64,000 bases of DNA, taken from contig DATAVB010000058.1 of assembly GCA_036267955.1 (NCBI GenBank), forward strand, positions 5,145 to 69,144. The letters run 5' to 3'. The position numbers and the translations under genes are program-made. This document shows positions 50,043 to 58,012 of the stretch, one piece after another (the first letter of the stretch is position 1; every line of letters begins with the position of its first letter). The DNA comes from DATAVB01 sp036267955 (GTDB lineage Bacteria; Actinomycetota; Actinomycetes; Mycobacteriales; QHCD01). The notes under the pieces were generated by a model. It saw only the letters and a list, made by a program, of their open reading frames with translations. It had not been told where the DNA came from and made no database searches.

Positions 50043-51257
50043 ATGATGCGCGATCTGGCCCGTCGAAACACCACCGGTTCCCCGACCCGTACGCAGCGCA
50101 ACGGCCTGCTGCTCGCCGGAATCCTGCTGATCGCGGCGTCGTTGCGGTCCCCGATCACCGGGGTGGGTCCGCTTATCGGCACCATCCGGGGCGACACCGG
50201 TATCAGCGGCAGTGTGGCCGGGGTGTTGACCACCCTGCCGGTGCTGGCCTTTGCGGCCGCCTCGCCGGTGGCGCCGTCGCTGGCCCGGCGAATCGGTATC
50301 GAGCGAAGCCTGTTTGTCGCGCTGCTCGGACTCTTCGCCGGGGTGGCCCTGCGGTCGGTCCCGACCCTCGGCACGCTGTTCGCCGGCACCGTGCTGCTCG
50401 GCGTCTCGATCGCGCTGGCCAACGTGCTGCTGCCCGGCCTCGTAAAGCGCGACTTCCCGCACCGGGTCGGTGCCATCACGAGCCTGTACGCCGCCACGAT
50501 GAACCTCCTCGCCGCGACGTCCTCCGGCATCGCTGTGCCGATCGCCGGTGCCGCGCCCGGTGGTTGGCGGACCGCCATCGGCTGCTGGCTCGTGCTGATT
50601 GTGCTCGCGCTGGTGCTGTGGTCGCCGCAACTGGGGGAGCGGACCGTCAGCACCGAGCAGCGGGCCCCGATGCCGTGGCGGTCCCCGCTGGCCTGGGCGG
50701 TGACGTTGTACATGGGGCTGCAGTCGCTGGCCTTCTACGCGATGGTGAGCTGGCTGCCGACAATCCTGCACAGTCGCGGGACGAGCACCGGCCGGGCCGG
50801 CTGGGAGCTGTTTCTCTTCCAGGTCGTGGCTCTGGTCTCGAACTTCAGCACGCCGACGCTGATCCGCCGGCTGCCTGACCAGCGGCTGCTGGCGGCCGGC
50901 TGGTCGCTGATGGCGGGGGTGGCGTTCGCCGGCCTGCTCCTGGCTCCGGTGCTCACCCTGCTCTGGGTGGTGCTCGGTGGCCTGGCCAGCGGTGGTGCGT
51001 TGGTGTTGGCGTTGTCGTTCTTCGGGCTGCGGTCCGTCGGTTCCCAGCAGGCAGCCGCATTGTCCGGAATGGCGCAGTCGGTCGGCTATCTGATCGCGGC
51101 GAGCGGGCCGGTGCTCTTCGGAGTGCTGCACGACGCCTCCGGCGGGTGGAGCATTCCGCTGCTCCTCCTGGTGGTGCTGGCCGGTGTCCAGCTGCTCATG
51201 GGCTACCGCGCCGGCCGGCTCGGCACCGTGCGCGGTGCTGACTCAGCCTCCTCTTAG
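50043..51257 (+). CDS. CynX/NimT family MFS transporter
   Basis: A 404-residue, 12-helix major facilitator of the cyanate/nitroimidazole (CynX/NimT) group. The first helix carries LLLAGILLIAASLRSPITGV, the family marker in which the Arg-Ser/Pro segment precedes helix 2, and LANVLLPGLVKRDFP is another typical stretch between helices 4 and 5. The substrate is not known; no cyanase gene is adjacent. The reading frame offers two starts (50043 and 50046); neither has a clear ribosome site. It follows the direct repeat at 49961-50036. Confidence 0.85.
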   Translation: MMRDLARRNTTGSPTRTQRNGLLLAGILLIAASLRSPITGVGPLIGTIRGDTGISGSVAGVLTTLPVLAFAAASPVAPSLARRIGIERSLFVALLGLFAGVALRSVPTLGTLFAGTVLLGVSIALANVLLPGLVKRDFPHRVGAITSLYAATMNLLAATSSGIAVPIAGAAPGGWRTAIGCWLVLIVLALVLWSPQLGERTVSTEQRAPMPWRSPLAWAVTLYMGLQSLAFYAMVSWLPTILHSRGTSTGRAGWELFLFQVVALVSNFSTPTLIRRLPDQRLLAAGWSLMAGVAFAGLLLAPVLTLLWVVLGGLASGGALVLALSFFGLRSVGSQQAAALSGMAQSVGYLIAASGPVLFGVLHDASGGWSIPLLLLVVLAGVQLLMGYRAGRLGTVRGADSASS

Positions 51258-51348
51258 GGAGCCCGGCTACAGTGTGGCGTTCCTCGAATCAGCTTTGCCT
51301 GACATGACATCCAGATGACCAGACTTTGACTCAGCGAAGGTTGTGCGT

Positions 51349-52317
51349 GTGCGTTACCGCCCCGTTGCCCTGACCGCTCTGTTCGTCGCCGGCGCCGTCG
51401 TCGCGGCCGGCTGCGGCTCCAGCAAGTCCGACAGCAAATCGGCCCCCAAGAAGCCGGCCGCGGCCTCCGCGTCACTGTCCAGCGTGACGGTGAAGAGCGG
51501 CAAGACGCCGACCCTGAGCCTGGCCAAGAAGCCGTTCTCGGTGACCAAGACCGCGGTCAAGGTCGTCACCCCTGGTCACGGCGCCGCCGTGAAGAAGGGG
51601 CAGAGCGTCTCGGTCAACTACGTGCTCGTCGACGGCCGGGACGGCAAGCAGGCCGACTCGACGTACGGCAAGGCGACCCAGGCGTTCCCGGCCGACCCGA
51701 CCCAGGTCATCCCGGGCATCGCCAAGGGCCTCATCGACCAGAAGATCGGCTCCCGGGTGCTGGTCGGGGTCGCCCCGGCCGACGGCTTCAAGTCCCAGGG
51801 CGGCAACCAGAATCTCGGCATCCAGGCCGACGACAGCCTGCTGATCCTGCTCGACATCAAGTCCGCCCACACGCCGCTGGCAATGGCCAAGGGAACCGCC
51901 GTGCCGCCGAAGGCCGGCCTGCCGACCGCGAAGTTCGATTCCAAGGGCAACGCCACCATCACCGTCCCGAAGACGCCGGCCCCGACGAAGCTGATCGTCC
52001 AGCCGCTCATCAAGGGCGACGGCGCCACGGTGAAAAAGGGCCAGACGGTCTCGGCCAAGTACACCGGCGTCATCTGGAAGACCGGCAAGGTCTTCGACTC
52101 GGCCGCGACGCACGGTCCCAACGCGGTCCCGTTCCCGGTCGGTGCAGGTCAGGTCATCCCGGCCTGGGACACCGGCCTGGTGGGGCAGAAGGTCGGCAGC
52201 CGGCTGCTGATGGTCGTACCGCCCAAGTACGGGTACGACACCAGCCCGCCGGCAAACTCCGGGATCGGAAAGACCGACACGCTCGTCTTCGTCATCGACA
52301 TCGTCGACGTCAACTAA
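51349..52317 (+). CDS. FKBP-type peptidyl-prolyl isomerase lipoprotein, two domains
   Basis: A 322-residue exported foldase. A lipoprotein signal peptide ends in VAAGC (cysteine about residue 22), followed by a Ser/Lys/Ala linker. Two FKBP domains follow: domain 1 (about residues 70-180, VKKGQSVSVNYVLVDGRDGK ... VIPGIAKGLIDQKIGSRVLV) and domain 2 (about 210-322, KKGQTVSAKYTGVIWKTGKV ... VIPAWDTGLVGQKVGSRLLM). The first domain has insertions and may be less active. The GTG at 51349 is 8 nt after GAAGG; another GTG at 51343 is too close. FKBP genes commonly sit between pafA and pafB. Confidence 0.9.
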   Translation: MRYRPVALTALFVAGAVVAAGCGSSKSDSKSAPKKPAAASASLSSVTVKSGKTPTLSLAKKPFSVTKTAVKVVTPGHGAAVKKGQSVSVNYVLVDGRDGKQADSTYGKATQAFPADPTQVIPGIAKGLIDQKIGSRVLVGVAPADGFKSQGGNQNLGIQADDSLLILLDIKSAHTPLAMAKGTAVPPKAGLPTAKFDSKGNATITVPKTPAPTKLIVQPLIKGDGATVKKGQTVSAKYTGVIWKTGKVFDSAATHGPNAVPFPVGAGQVIPAWDTGLVGQKVGSRLLMVVPPKYGYDTSPPANSGIGKTDTLVFVIDIVDVN

Positions 52318-52330
52318 CCCGCCCCGTCCT

Positions 52331-52396
52331 GCGTTGATCATGCGGAAACTGTTTGCGACACGCCGCTGAGAGCAACAGTTTCCGCATGATCAACAC
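52331..52396. repeat. 66-nt palindromic repeat, family A copy 3
   Basis: Arms 52331-52353 and 52374-52396 pair with one mismatch around a 20-nt loop with GCGACACGCCG. It lies between the convergent FKBP and GNAT genes. Confidence 0.9.
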
Positions 52397-52410
52397 CGAG
52401 GGTGGGGTCG

Positions 52411-53628
52411 TCAGAAGCCGGTGCCGCTCCACGGCGCTCGGGGCGTCCGGAACAGTTCGTCGGCCCGATCCAGGGCGGCCGCGTCGGTCACCGCGATGCG
52501 GCCGACCGCCGCCAGCTCGCTCGGGCGCCATTCGCCGAGGTAGAGCATCGCCAGGGTCTCGACGTCCAGGCTGAGTTCGGGGTCGCGGTCCGTGCGTACA
52601 ACCTCGGTGCCGTGGATCAGGTAGGCGCCGGAGTTCCGTGGCAGCTTGGAGTCCGTCACGCCCAGCACGACCGGCTCACCGGAGCCGAAGGTACGGGCGG
52701 CGAGCGTGCCGGGGACGTCGAGCAGTCGGAGCCAGAGGTCGTCGGTGCGGTTCAGCACCCGACAGGCCCGCGGATCGGTCAGCATTGTCGCGATTGGATC
52801 GTCGATCGGCCGGCCGGAGGCCCGGATCTCGGTGATCAGGTCGACCGAGAGCAGGAACCGCCACAGCCCGATCAGAGCGGCCGGGTCGGCGGCGTGCAGG
52901 TCCCGCACCTGCAGGGCCACGCCCCCGTCGGGCGCTTCGAAGGTGCCGAGATCGATGACGCGGTAGACGACGAAACCGTCGTCGCCGTCCGCTCCGGTGT
53001 GTACCGCCACGGTATGGGTTCCGCCGGGTCCGACCTGCAGGTTGTGATCGCGCATCCACCACGGTGCCGGTCGGGCGATCATCCCGGGCCGGTGCAGACC
53101 GATGCGCCGGTACACATCGGGCGGCAGCTCCACCGCCTCCGTACGGTCGAGCACTCGTACCTCGCCGATGTCGGGCACACCGGGCCGGATGCTGGCCTTG
53201 CCGCGATCGATCCGGAACCTCAGGTTGCGGGTCGCCGCGCCGTATCCGAAACGGCCGTAGATCGTGGTTTCGCTCGCGTGCAGGATCGCCACCTGGTCGC
53301 CGCGGTCGAGGCAGTCGGCGAACTGTTGGGCCTCGAGCTGGGTCAGGATGCCGCGCCGGGTTCGGTCGGCCCGGACGCCGACGCCGTCGACCGCGGCCGC
53401 AGGCAACTGGCGGCCGCCGGGGACAGCGAGCTCGGTCCGGTACGAGCCGGTGATCCCGATCGGGGTGTCGCCCTCGAAGGCGCCGAACCTCCGCTCGGCC
53501 CCCACCGCGGCGCCGACCTGCTCCCAGATCTCGTCGGTGGGCGGCGTGCCGTGCAGGGCGGTCATCAGCAGGTCGATGGTCGCCCGCTGCTCGCCTTCGC
53601 GTAGCGGACGTACCGAGAAGTCGGACAC
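52411..53628 (-). CDS. Eis-like GNAT N-acetyltransferase
   Basis: A 405-residue acetyltransferase with the tripartite Eis architecture: an N-terminal GNAT domain with acetyl-CoA loop region VGVRADRTRRGILTQL, a second GNAT-like region (GLHRPGMIARPAPWWM), and a C-terminal sterol-carrier-like domain ending TPRAPWSGTGF. In Eis enzymes the free C-terminal carboxylate, on a final Phe, and a Tyr are catalytic. YGRFGYGAATRNLRF is also family-typical. Substrates can include aminoglycosides and lysine side chains; which applies here is unknown. AAGGAG precedes the GTG start. Confidence 0.88.
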   Translation of the reverse strand: MSDFSVRPLREGEQRATIDLLMTALHGTPPTDEIWEQVGAAVGAERRFGAFEGDTPIGITGSYRTELAVPGGRQLPAAAVDGVGVRADRTRRGILTQLEAQQFADCLDRGDQVAILHASETTIYGRFGYGAATRNLRFRIDRGKASIRPGVPDIGEVRVLDRTEAVELPPDVYRRIGLHRPGMIARPAPWWMRDHNLQVGPGGTHTVAVHTGADGDDGFVVYRVIDLGTFEAPDGGVALQVRDLHAADPAALIGLWRFLLSVDLITEIRASGRPIDDPIATMLTDPRACRVLNRTDDLWLRLLDVPGTLAARTFGSGEPVVLGVTDSKLPRNSGAYLIHGTEVVRTDRDPELSLDVETLAMLYLGEWRPSELAAVGRIAVTDAAALDRADELFRTPRAPWSGTGF

Positions 53629-53659
53629 AGCGACAGCTCCTTGCGTCGTTGAGGGTTGG

Positions 53660-54736
53660 TCAGCCGGCCGGATGCAGCAGCGAGTGGGCGTGCCGACCCG
53701 CGGCGGCGGCGGACAGGAACGCCGCCGGATCCTCGGTCAGCCCCCGTCCCATGGTGGAGAGGCCGACCGGACTGCCGCGCAGCGCCGCGGTGAGACCGTC
53801 GACGGCCACCTCGACCAGCCGGTGCCGGGCACCCAGCGGCTGTGCGTCGGCTCGGACCTGGGCGCCGAAATCGCCGTTCAGCAAGGGAATCACCACGTCT
53901 GCGGACGCCAGTGCGACCCGGCCGTACGCGGTGAGGCTGTGATGCGAGACGCCCCGGTGGCGCGGCCGGGGATCGGCCTGCGAGACACGCAGTGAGGCGA
54001 CCGGCCTGCCACCCAGGACAGCTGCGGCGTTGACCGCCTCGCCCGCGGCGACGCCGGAGAAGCCCCAGCGGGTATCGGTGCCCAGATTCCCGGGGCCCTG
54101 GGTCACCACGATGACGTCGGCCCGCAGCACGTGCCGGGCGACCAGCAGGCCGCTGTGCAGGGAGACCGCCTCGTAGTCGCCGCCGAACGCCTGCCCGGCC
54201 GTCACGCAGCCGGCCAGCCAGCCGGCGTTGGTCAGGCCGGCGACGGTACGCGAGAACCAGGCCGGCAGCGCCGCGCCGTCGGTCATCACATATGCCACGC
54301 GGACCGGTCCGTGCTGCCGCAATCCGGCGACGACGGCGGGCAGCGCCGAATGCAGATCCGCGACGACGACCGGAGTGTCGTCCAGCGAGTCGGCGTCCCG
54401 CAACAGGCCGTGGTGCGGCGATTCCTGTTCGTCCGCGCCGAAGACACCGGCCTGCAGCGGGGTGTAGCGGGCTTTCACCAGATGGCCCGGACCGGTCGGA
54501 TCGGGCGGCAGCCGATCGGGCAGCGCGACGACGAGCGCGAAGCCGCCGGTCCCGAGCCCCTGGGCGAGCGCCGTGGTGTTGAGCAGCACCACGTCACCGA
54601 CCTCGGGCCGGCCGACCAGCGCGGGATACGCCAGCGCCACCGCGGCGCCGTCGTCGGGAATCTGCACGTCGAGCTCGACGGTCCCGGCCCATTCGCGGCG
54701 GATCCGCACCACGGTGCCGCGCCGCCATCTGATCAC
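53660..54736 (-). CDS. DUF3866 family protein
   Basis: A 358-residue member of DUF3866, an uncharacterised family mostly from Gram-positive bacteria. Visible hallmarks are the N-terminal strand domain (RWRRGTVVRIRREWAGTVEL), VVLLNTTALAQGLGTGGFALVVA, GHLVKARYTPLQAGVFGADEQ, VVTQGPGNLGTDTRWGFSG, and the His-rich RHRGVSHHSLTAYGRVA. The arrangement of Asp, His and Gly-rich loops suggests an enzyme, but none is known. TAGGCT (54745-54750) lies 8 nt before the GTG, so the transcript may be leaderless. Confidence 0.87.
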   Translation of the reverse strand: MIRWRRGTVVRIRREWAGTVELDVQIPDDGAAVALAYPALVGRPEVGDVVLLNTTALAQGLGTGGFALVVALPDRLPPDPTGPGHLVKARYTPLQAGVFGADEQESPHHGLLRDADSLDDTPVVVADLHSALPAVVAGLRQHGPVRVAYVMTDGAALPAWFSRTVAGLTNAGWLAGCVTAGQAFGGDYEAVSLHSGLLVARHVLRADVIVVTQGPGNLGTDTRWGFSGVAAGEAVNAAAVLGGRPVASLRVSQADPRPRHRGVSHHSLTAYGRVALASADVVIPLLNGDFGAQVRADAQPLGARHRLVEVAVDGLTAALRGSPVGLSTMGRGLTEDPAAFLSAAAAGRHAHSLLHPAG

Positions 54737-54822
54737 GGCTGCGCAGCCTACCGGGGCCCGCCGAAATGTCGGCGGGACAGGGGATGATGCCGCGGCACCG
54801 ACTCGCCGACCGGAGGACAGCC

Positions 54823-55350
54823 ATGTACGACACCGCCGACCATCAAATCGTGCCGCGGATCGTGCTGCTCAACGGTCCGGCGGGCGTCGGCAAGACGACG
54901 GTGGGGGAACGGGTCGCCGGCGGCGCGCGCAACGGCGTCTGCATCCATGGCGATGACCTGAAGAGATTCGTCGTCACCCGCCAGGACGGCACGGTCGCCT
55001 CGGGCCTGAGCTACCTCGGCGGCGCCGCACTGGCGGAGGTCTATCTGGATGCCGGCTACGACCTGGTGGTCTTCGAGTTCGTCTTCGAGCGATCAGCGCA
55101 CGTGGCCCAGTTCCGATCCGGTCTGCGTACCGGACATCCGGTGGCGATGGTGACGTTGTGGGCGCCGCTGGAGGTGGTCGTCGAACGGGAACGCGGCCGA
55201 CCGGGCCGGGAACGGTTGGGCGAGCGGGTGAGCTCCTGTTGGGAGGCCCTGCGCGAACACCTGCCGGGGCTCGGAACCGTTGTCGACGCCACCGGCCCGC
55301 TCGACGACGTCGTCGCAGCCGTGCGGCAGGCATGTCGACTCGATTCATGA
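54823..55350 (+). CDS. P-loop kinase/phosphotransferase-like protein
   Basis: A 175-residue small P-loop protein. Walker A is LLNGPAGVGKTTVGERV (about residues 16-32), then CIHGDDLKRFV with an acidic pair, and a lid-like REHLPG/ERGRPGRERLGERV region. It resembles AAA_33-type kinases and chloramphenicol-phosphotransferase-like proteins. The substrate is unknown. CGGAGGAC lies upstream of the ATG at 54823. It is divergent from DUF3866 and 83 bp ahead of pafB, which has its own promoter. Confidence 0.8.
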   Translation: MYDTADHQIVPRIVLLNGPAGVGKTTVGERVAGGARNGVCIHGDDLKRFVVTRQDGTVASGLSYLGGAALAEVYLDAGYDLVVFEFVFERSAHVAQFRSGLRTGHPVAMVTLWAPLEVVVERERGRPGRERLGERVSSCWEALREHLPGLGTVVDATGPLDDVVAAVRQACRLDS

Positions 55351-55421
55351 CCGCGGTCAATCATTCGGGCATTAGTTCGATTCGGCCCGGCGCGGTCGCT
55401 GGCAACCGCGGGACTCTCCGC

Positions 55422-55427
55422 TACCGT
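55422..55427 (+). promoter_or_regulatory. TACCGT -10 box, leaderless start of pafB
   Basis: TACCGT is 6 nt before the pafB ATG at 55434, with no ribosome site. It makes pafBC an independent transcription unit. Confidence 0.5.
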
Positions 55428-55433
55428 CGAGAC

Positions 55434-56420
55434 ATGTCCTCGCGTCGCACCGAGCGGCTGGTCAACCTGGTGATCTGCCTGCTCTCGACCCGGCAGTTCC
55501 TGCCGGCCAGCCGGATCCGCCAGGCCGTGCCCGGGTACGAGACCGGTGACTCAGCGCGGGCCGATGAGGCATTCAAGCGGATGTTCGAGCGCGACAAGGC
55601 CGAGCTGCGTGAGCTCGGCATCCCGCTGGAGACCGGACACAACAGCGTGCTGGACGCCGAGGACGGCTACCGGATCGCCCGCCGAGACTACGAACTGCCC
55701 GAGATCGAGCTGGAGCCGGACGAGGCGGCTGCGGTCGGCCTTGCCGCCCGGCTCTGGCAGTCGGCCGGATTGGCCGACGCGACCCGGGGCGCGTTGTTGA
55801 AGCTCCGCGCCGCCGGCGTCGACGTGGACGAGTCGGCGACGATGGCGATCGAGCCGCGGGTCAACGCAACCGAGCCGGCGTTCACCCACTGCCTGGACGC
55901 GGTCCGGGCCCGGCGTCCGGTCGGATTCACCTACCGCGGCGCACTTCGCCAGCCGCCCACGCAACGGACCGTCGAGCCGTGGGGCGTGGTGAGCTGGCAC
56001 GGCCGCTGGTATCTGGTCGGACACGACCGCGGCCGGGATGCGGTGCGGTGCTTCCGGCTGTCCCGGATCGTGGATGAGGTCGAGCTGCTCGGCGAGCCGG
56101 GTGAGGTCCTCGTGCCCGAGGGCGTCGACCTGGTGGCGGCGGTCGCCTCGGAGGCGCCGCGCGGTCAGCTGACCGCACGGGTCCGGGTGCGCAAGGGCGC
56201 CGCGGCGGGGCTGCGGCGCAACTTCCCGGTGACCGAGAGCGGCTCGGACCGCGATGGTGACTTCGACGTGCTCGAGGTGGCGTACTCCGACCCGGAGCGG
56301 CTGGCCGACCGGATCGCCGGGTACGGGACCGACGCGGTGGCGTTGGATCCGCCGGAGGTCCGGGACGCGGTCGTACGCCGCCTGGGCGCGATGGCCGGGC
56401 GGTCGGTGGTGCCGAGATGA
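55434..56420 (+). CDS. pafB: WYL-domain regulator PafB
   Basis: A 328-residue regulator that, with PafC, activates DNA-damage genes independently of LexA/RecA in mycobacteria. The N-terminal winged helix is RRTERLVNLVICLLSTRQFL to FKRMFERDKAELRELGIPL; the WYL domain spans about residues 145-230 (VGFTYRGALRQPP, WGVVSWHGRWYLVGHDRGR); a WCX extension ends the protein. It overlaps pafC by 4 nt (ATGA), so the partners are made in equal amounts. It lies with the proteasome genes but 7 kb from pafA. Confidence 0.92.
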   Translation: MSSRRTERLVNLVICLLSTRQFLPASRIRQAVPGYETGDSARADEAFKRMFERDKAELRELGIPLETGHNSVLDAEDGYRIARRDYELPEIELEPDEAAAVGLAARLWQSAGLADATRGALLKLRAAGVDVDESATMAIEPRVNATEPAFTHCLDAVRARRPVGFTYRGALRQPPTQRTVEPWGVVSWHGRWYLVGHDRGRDAVRCFRLSRIVDEVELLGEPGEVLVPEGVDLVAAVASEAPRGQLTARVRVRKGAAAGLRRNFPVTESGSDRDGDFDVLEVAYSDPERLADRIAGYGTDAVALDPPEVRDAVVRRLGAMAGRSVVPR

Positions 56421-57367
56421 CCGCACCACACGAGCGGCTGCCCCGGCTGCTGGCGCTCATTCCATACCTGCTGGCCCGTCCCGGCGTCCCGGTCGTCGAG
56501 GCGGCCCGGGATTTCGATGTCTCCGAGGCGCAGCTGCGGCGTGATCTGGAGTTGCTCTGGGTCTGCGGTCTGCCCGGGCACGGCCCCGGCGACCTGATCG
56601 ACCTGTCCTTCGACGGCGACACGATCGCGGTGACCTACGACGCGGGGATGTCCCGCCCGCTGCGGTTGACCGCCGACGAGGCGCTCGCCCTCGTGGTGGC
56701 GCTGCGGACGCTGGCCGGCGTGCCCGGGCTGGCCGGCCGGGACGCGGTGGAACGGGCACTGGCCAAAGTCGAAACCGCCGCCGGCACGGCCGCGGACGCG
56801 TCCCGCGGGGTCGCGGTCCGGCTGGAGTCGGCCGAGCGGACCACCACCCTGGTGCAGCAGGCGCTGGACAGCGGGCGGGCGATGCACCTGACCTACTACG
56901 TGCCGACCCGCGACGAGTCGACTGAGCGCGACGTGGATCCGATGCGGCTGCTGCTGGTCGAGGGCCACAGCTATTTGGAGGCGTGGTGTCGACGGGCTGA
57001 GGGCGTCCGGCTGTTCCGGCTCGACCGGATTGACGACGTCCGGTTGCTCGACGAGCCGGCGAAACCGCCACCGGACGCGACCCCGCGCGATCTCGCCGGC
57101 GGCATCTTCCGGCCCTCCGCCGAACACACCGCGGTGACGCTGCGGCTCTCCGGCGCGGCCCGCTGGGTGGCGGATTACTACTCCTGCGACGAGGTCCGCG
57201 AATTGCCCGGCGGTGAACTGGAGGTGACCCTGCGGGTCGCCGACACCACCTGGGTACGGCAGCTCGCGCTCGGCACCGGCGCCGACGGGACGGTCCGCTC
57301 GCCGCAGTGGCTCGCCGACGAGGTCCGCGACGAGGCCGAGCGGGCGCTGGCCGCCTACGGTTCGTGA
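56417..57367 (+). CDS. pafC: WYL-domain regulator PafC
   Basis: A 316-residue partner of PafB with the same layout: HTH (RLPRLLALIPYLLARPGVPV, FDVSEAQLRRDLELLWVCGL), a WYL domain (MHLTYYVPTRDESTERDVDP, EGHSYLEAWCRRAEGVRLFR) and a C-terminal WCX region (VTLRLSGAARWVADYYSCDE). It is translationally coupled to pafB and should form a PafBC heterodimer. In WYL proteins the central domain is thought to sense single-stranded DNA or another effector; the effector is not readable here. Confidence 0.92.
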   Translation: MTAPHERLPRLLALIPYLLARPGVPVVEAARDFDVSEAQLRRDLELLWVCGLPGHGPGDLIDLSFDGDTIAVTYDAGMSRPLRLTADEALALVVALRTLAGVPGLAGRDAVERALAKVETAAGTAADASRGVAVRLESAERTTTLVQQALDSGRAMHLTYYVPTRDESTERDVDPMRLLLVEGHSYLEAWCRRAEGVRLFRLDRIDDVRLLDEPAKPPPDATPRDLAGGIFRPSAEHTAVTLRLSGAARWVADYYSCDEVRELPGGELEVTLRVADTTWVRQLALGTGADGTVRSPQWLADEVRDEAERALAAYGS

Positions 57368-57388
57368 ACGCCCGGTCGGCCCGGCTAG

Positions 57389-57394
57389 TAGGGT
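57389..57394 (+). promoter_or_regulatory. TAGGGT -10 box before a six-codon leader ORF
   Basis: TAGGGT is 7 nt before the ATG at 57402, which opens a six-codon ORF rather than the membrane protein itself. Confidence 0.5.
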
Positions 57395-57401
57395 CCGCCG
57401 T

Positions 57402-57422
57402 ATGACGGGACACTCCGCATGA
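57402..57422 (+). CDS. Possible leaderless six-codon leader peptide (MTGHSA)
   Basis: ATG ACG GGA CAC TCC GCA TGA starts 7 nt after a TAGGGT box and stops in the TGA that overlaps the ATG of the next gene (ATGA at 57419-57422). Ribosomes loading at the 5' end could re-initiate on the membrane protein, which lacks a good ribosome site of its own. Confidence 0.4.
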   Translation: MTGHSA

Positions 57423-57625
57423 TCGGACTGATTGCCTGGGTGGTGGCGCTGGTGTTGGCGCTGCTGATCGGTGGCGTGCTCGGCTACGGGCTCAACGGCC
57501 AGATCAAGCGGGCGCGCTCGGCGTTCGAGGCGGCTCGCGGTGATCTCGAGCCGCCGCTGCGGACGCTGCTCGACTCATCGCCCGAGCGGGGTCGACACAG
57601 CGCCGTTCCCGCGCCCAAGTCGTGA
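57419..57625 (+). CDS. Small single-pass membrane protein
   Basis: A 68-residue protein with one N-terminal membrane helix (MIGLIAWVVALVLALLIGGV, ending in a Gly-rich stretch) followed by a charged amphipathic segment (NGQIKRARSAFEAARGDLEP) and a polar tail. No family is recognised. A short hydrophobic helix followed by an amphipathic helix is loosely reminiscent of TatA/B, and the gene precedes tatA, but the Tat hinge motif is absent. It lies 52 nt after pafC and is probably coupled to the short leader ORF before it. Confidence 0.6.
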   Translation: MIGLIAWVVALVLALLIGGVLGYGLNGQIKRARSAFEAARGDLEPPLRTLLDSSPERGRHSAVPAPKS

Positions 57626-57671
57626 CCGTACGGGCAACCGTGAGCGCCCCTGGATCGAACGTCTCGTCGCG

Positions 57672-57677
57672 TAGCAT
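57672..57677 (+). promoter_or_regulatory. TAGCAT -10 box for tatAC
   Basis: TAGCAT lies 29 nt before the tatA ATG. The leader between contains AAAGGTGA, so this transcript is led, unlike several neighbours. Confidence 0.4.
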
Positions 57678-57706
57678 GAGGCCAGTCCGCAGAAAGGTGA
57701 CCAGTC

Positions 57707-58000
57707 ATGCTTGTCGGGCCCGGCAAATGGGTGGTGCTGCTGGTGTTGGTGCTGCTCTTTGTCAGCTATCGCAAGCTGCCGGACATGTCGCGCTCGATCG
57801 GCCGTTCGCTGCGGATCTTCAAGGGCGAGCTCAAGGGGCTGGCGGAGAACGACGTACGCACCAAGGCCGCGGCGCCGACGGTCCGCGGTCCACTGGGGAC
57901 TCCCGGCGCTGGAGATACAGCCAACACGAACACGGCCGGCACGGACAGCACGGCTACCGGCAGCACGGGGACCGATGCGGGGATCAAGAATGACGACTAG
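57707..58000 (+). CDS. tatA: Sec-independent translocase subunit TatA (variant hinge)
   Basis: A 97-residue Tat pore subunit. It has one N-terminal membrane helix (KWVVLLVLVLLF), then the typical amphipathic helix KLPDMSRSIGRSLRIFKGEL, then a polar Thr/Gly/Asn/Asp-rich tail. The Phe-Gly hinge normally found before KLP is missing: the sequence reads FVSYRKLPD, with Val-Ser at the FG positions. AAAGGTGA precedes the ATG. The gene is followed after 12 nt by tatC. No tatB was seen in the window. Confidence 0.87.
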   Translation: MLVGPGKWVVLLVLVLLFVSYRKLPDMSRSIGRSLRIFKGELKGLAENDVRTKAAAPTVRGPLGTPGAGDTANTNTAGTDSTATGSTGTDAGIKNDD

Positions 58001-58012
58001 CGTGACGCAGCT

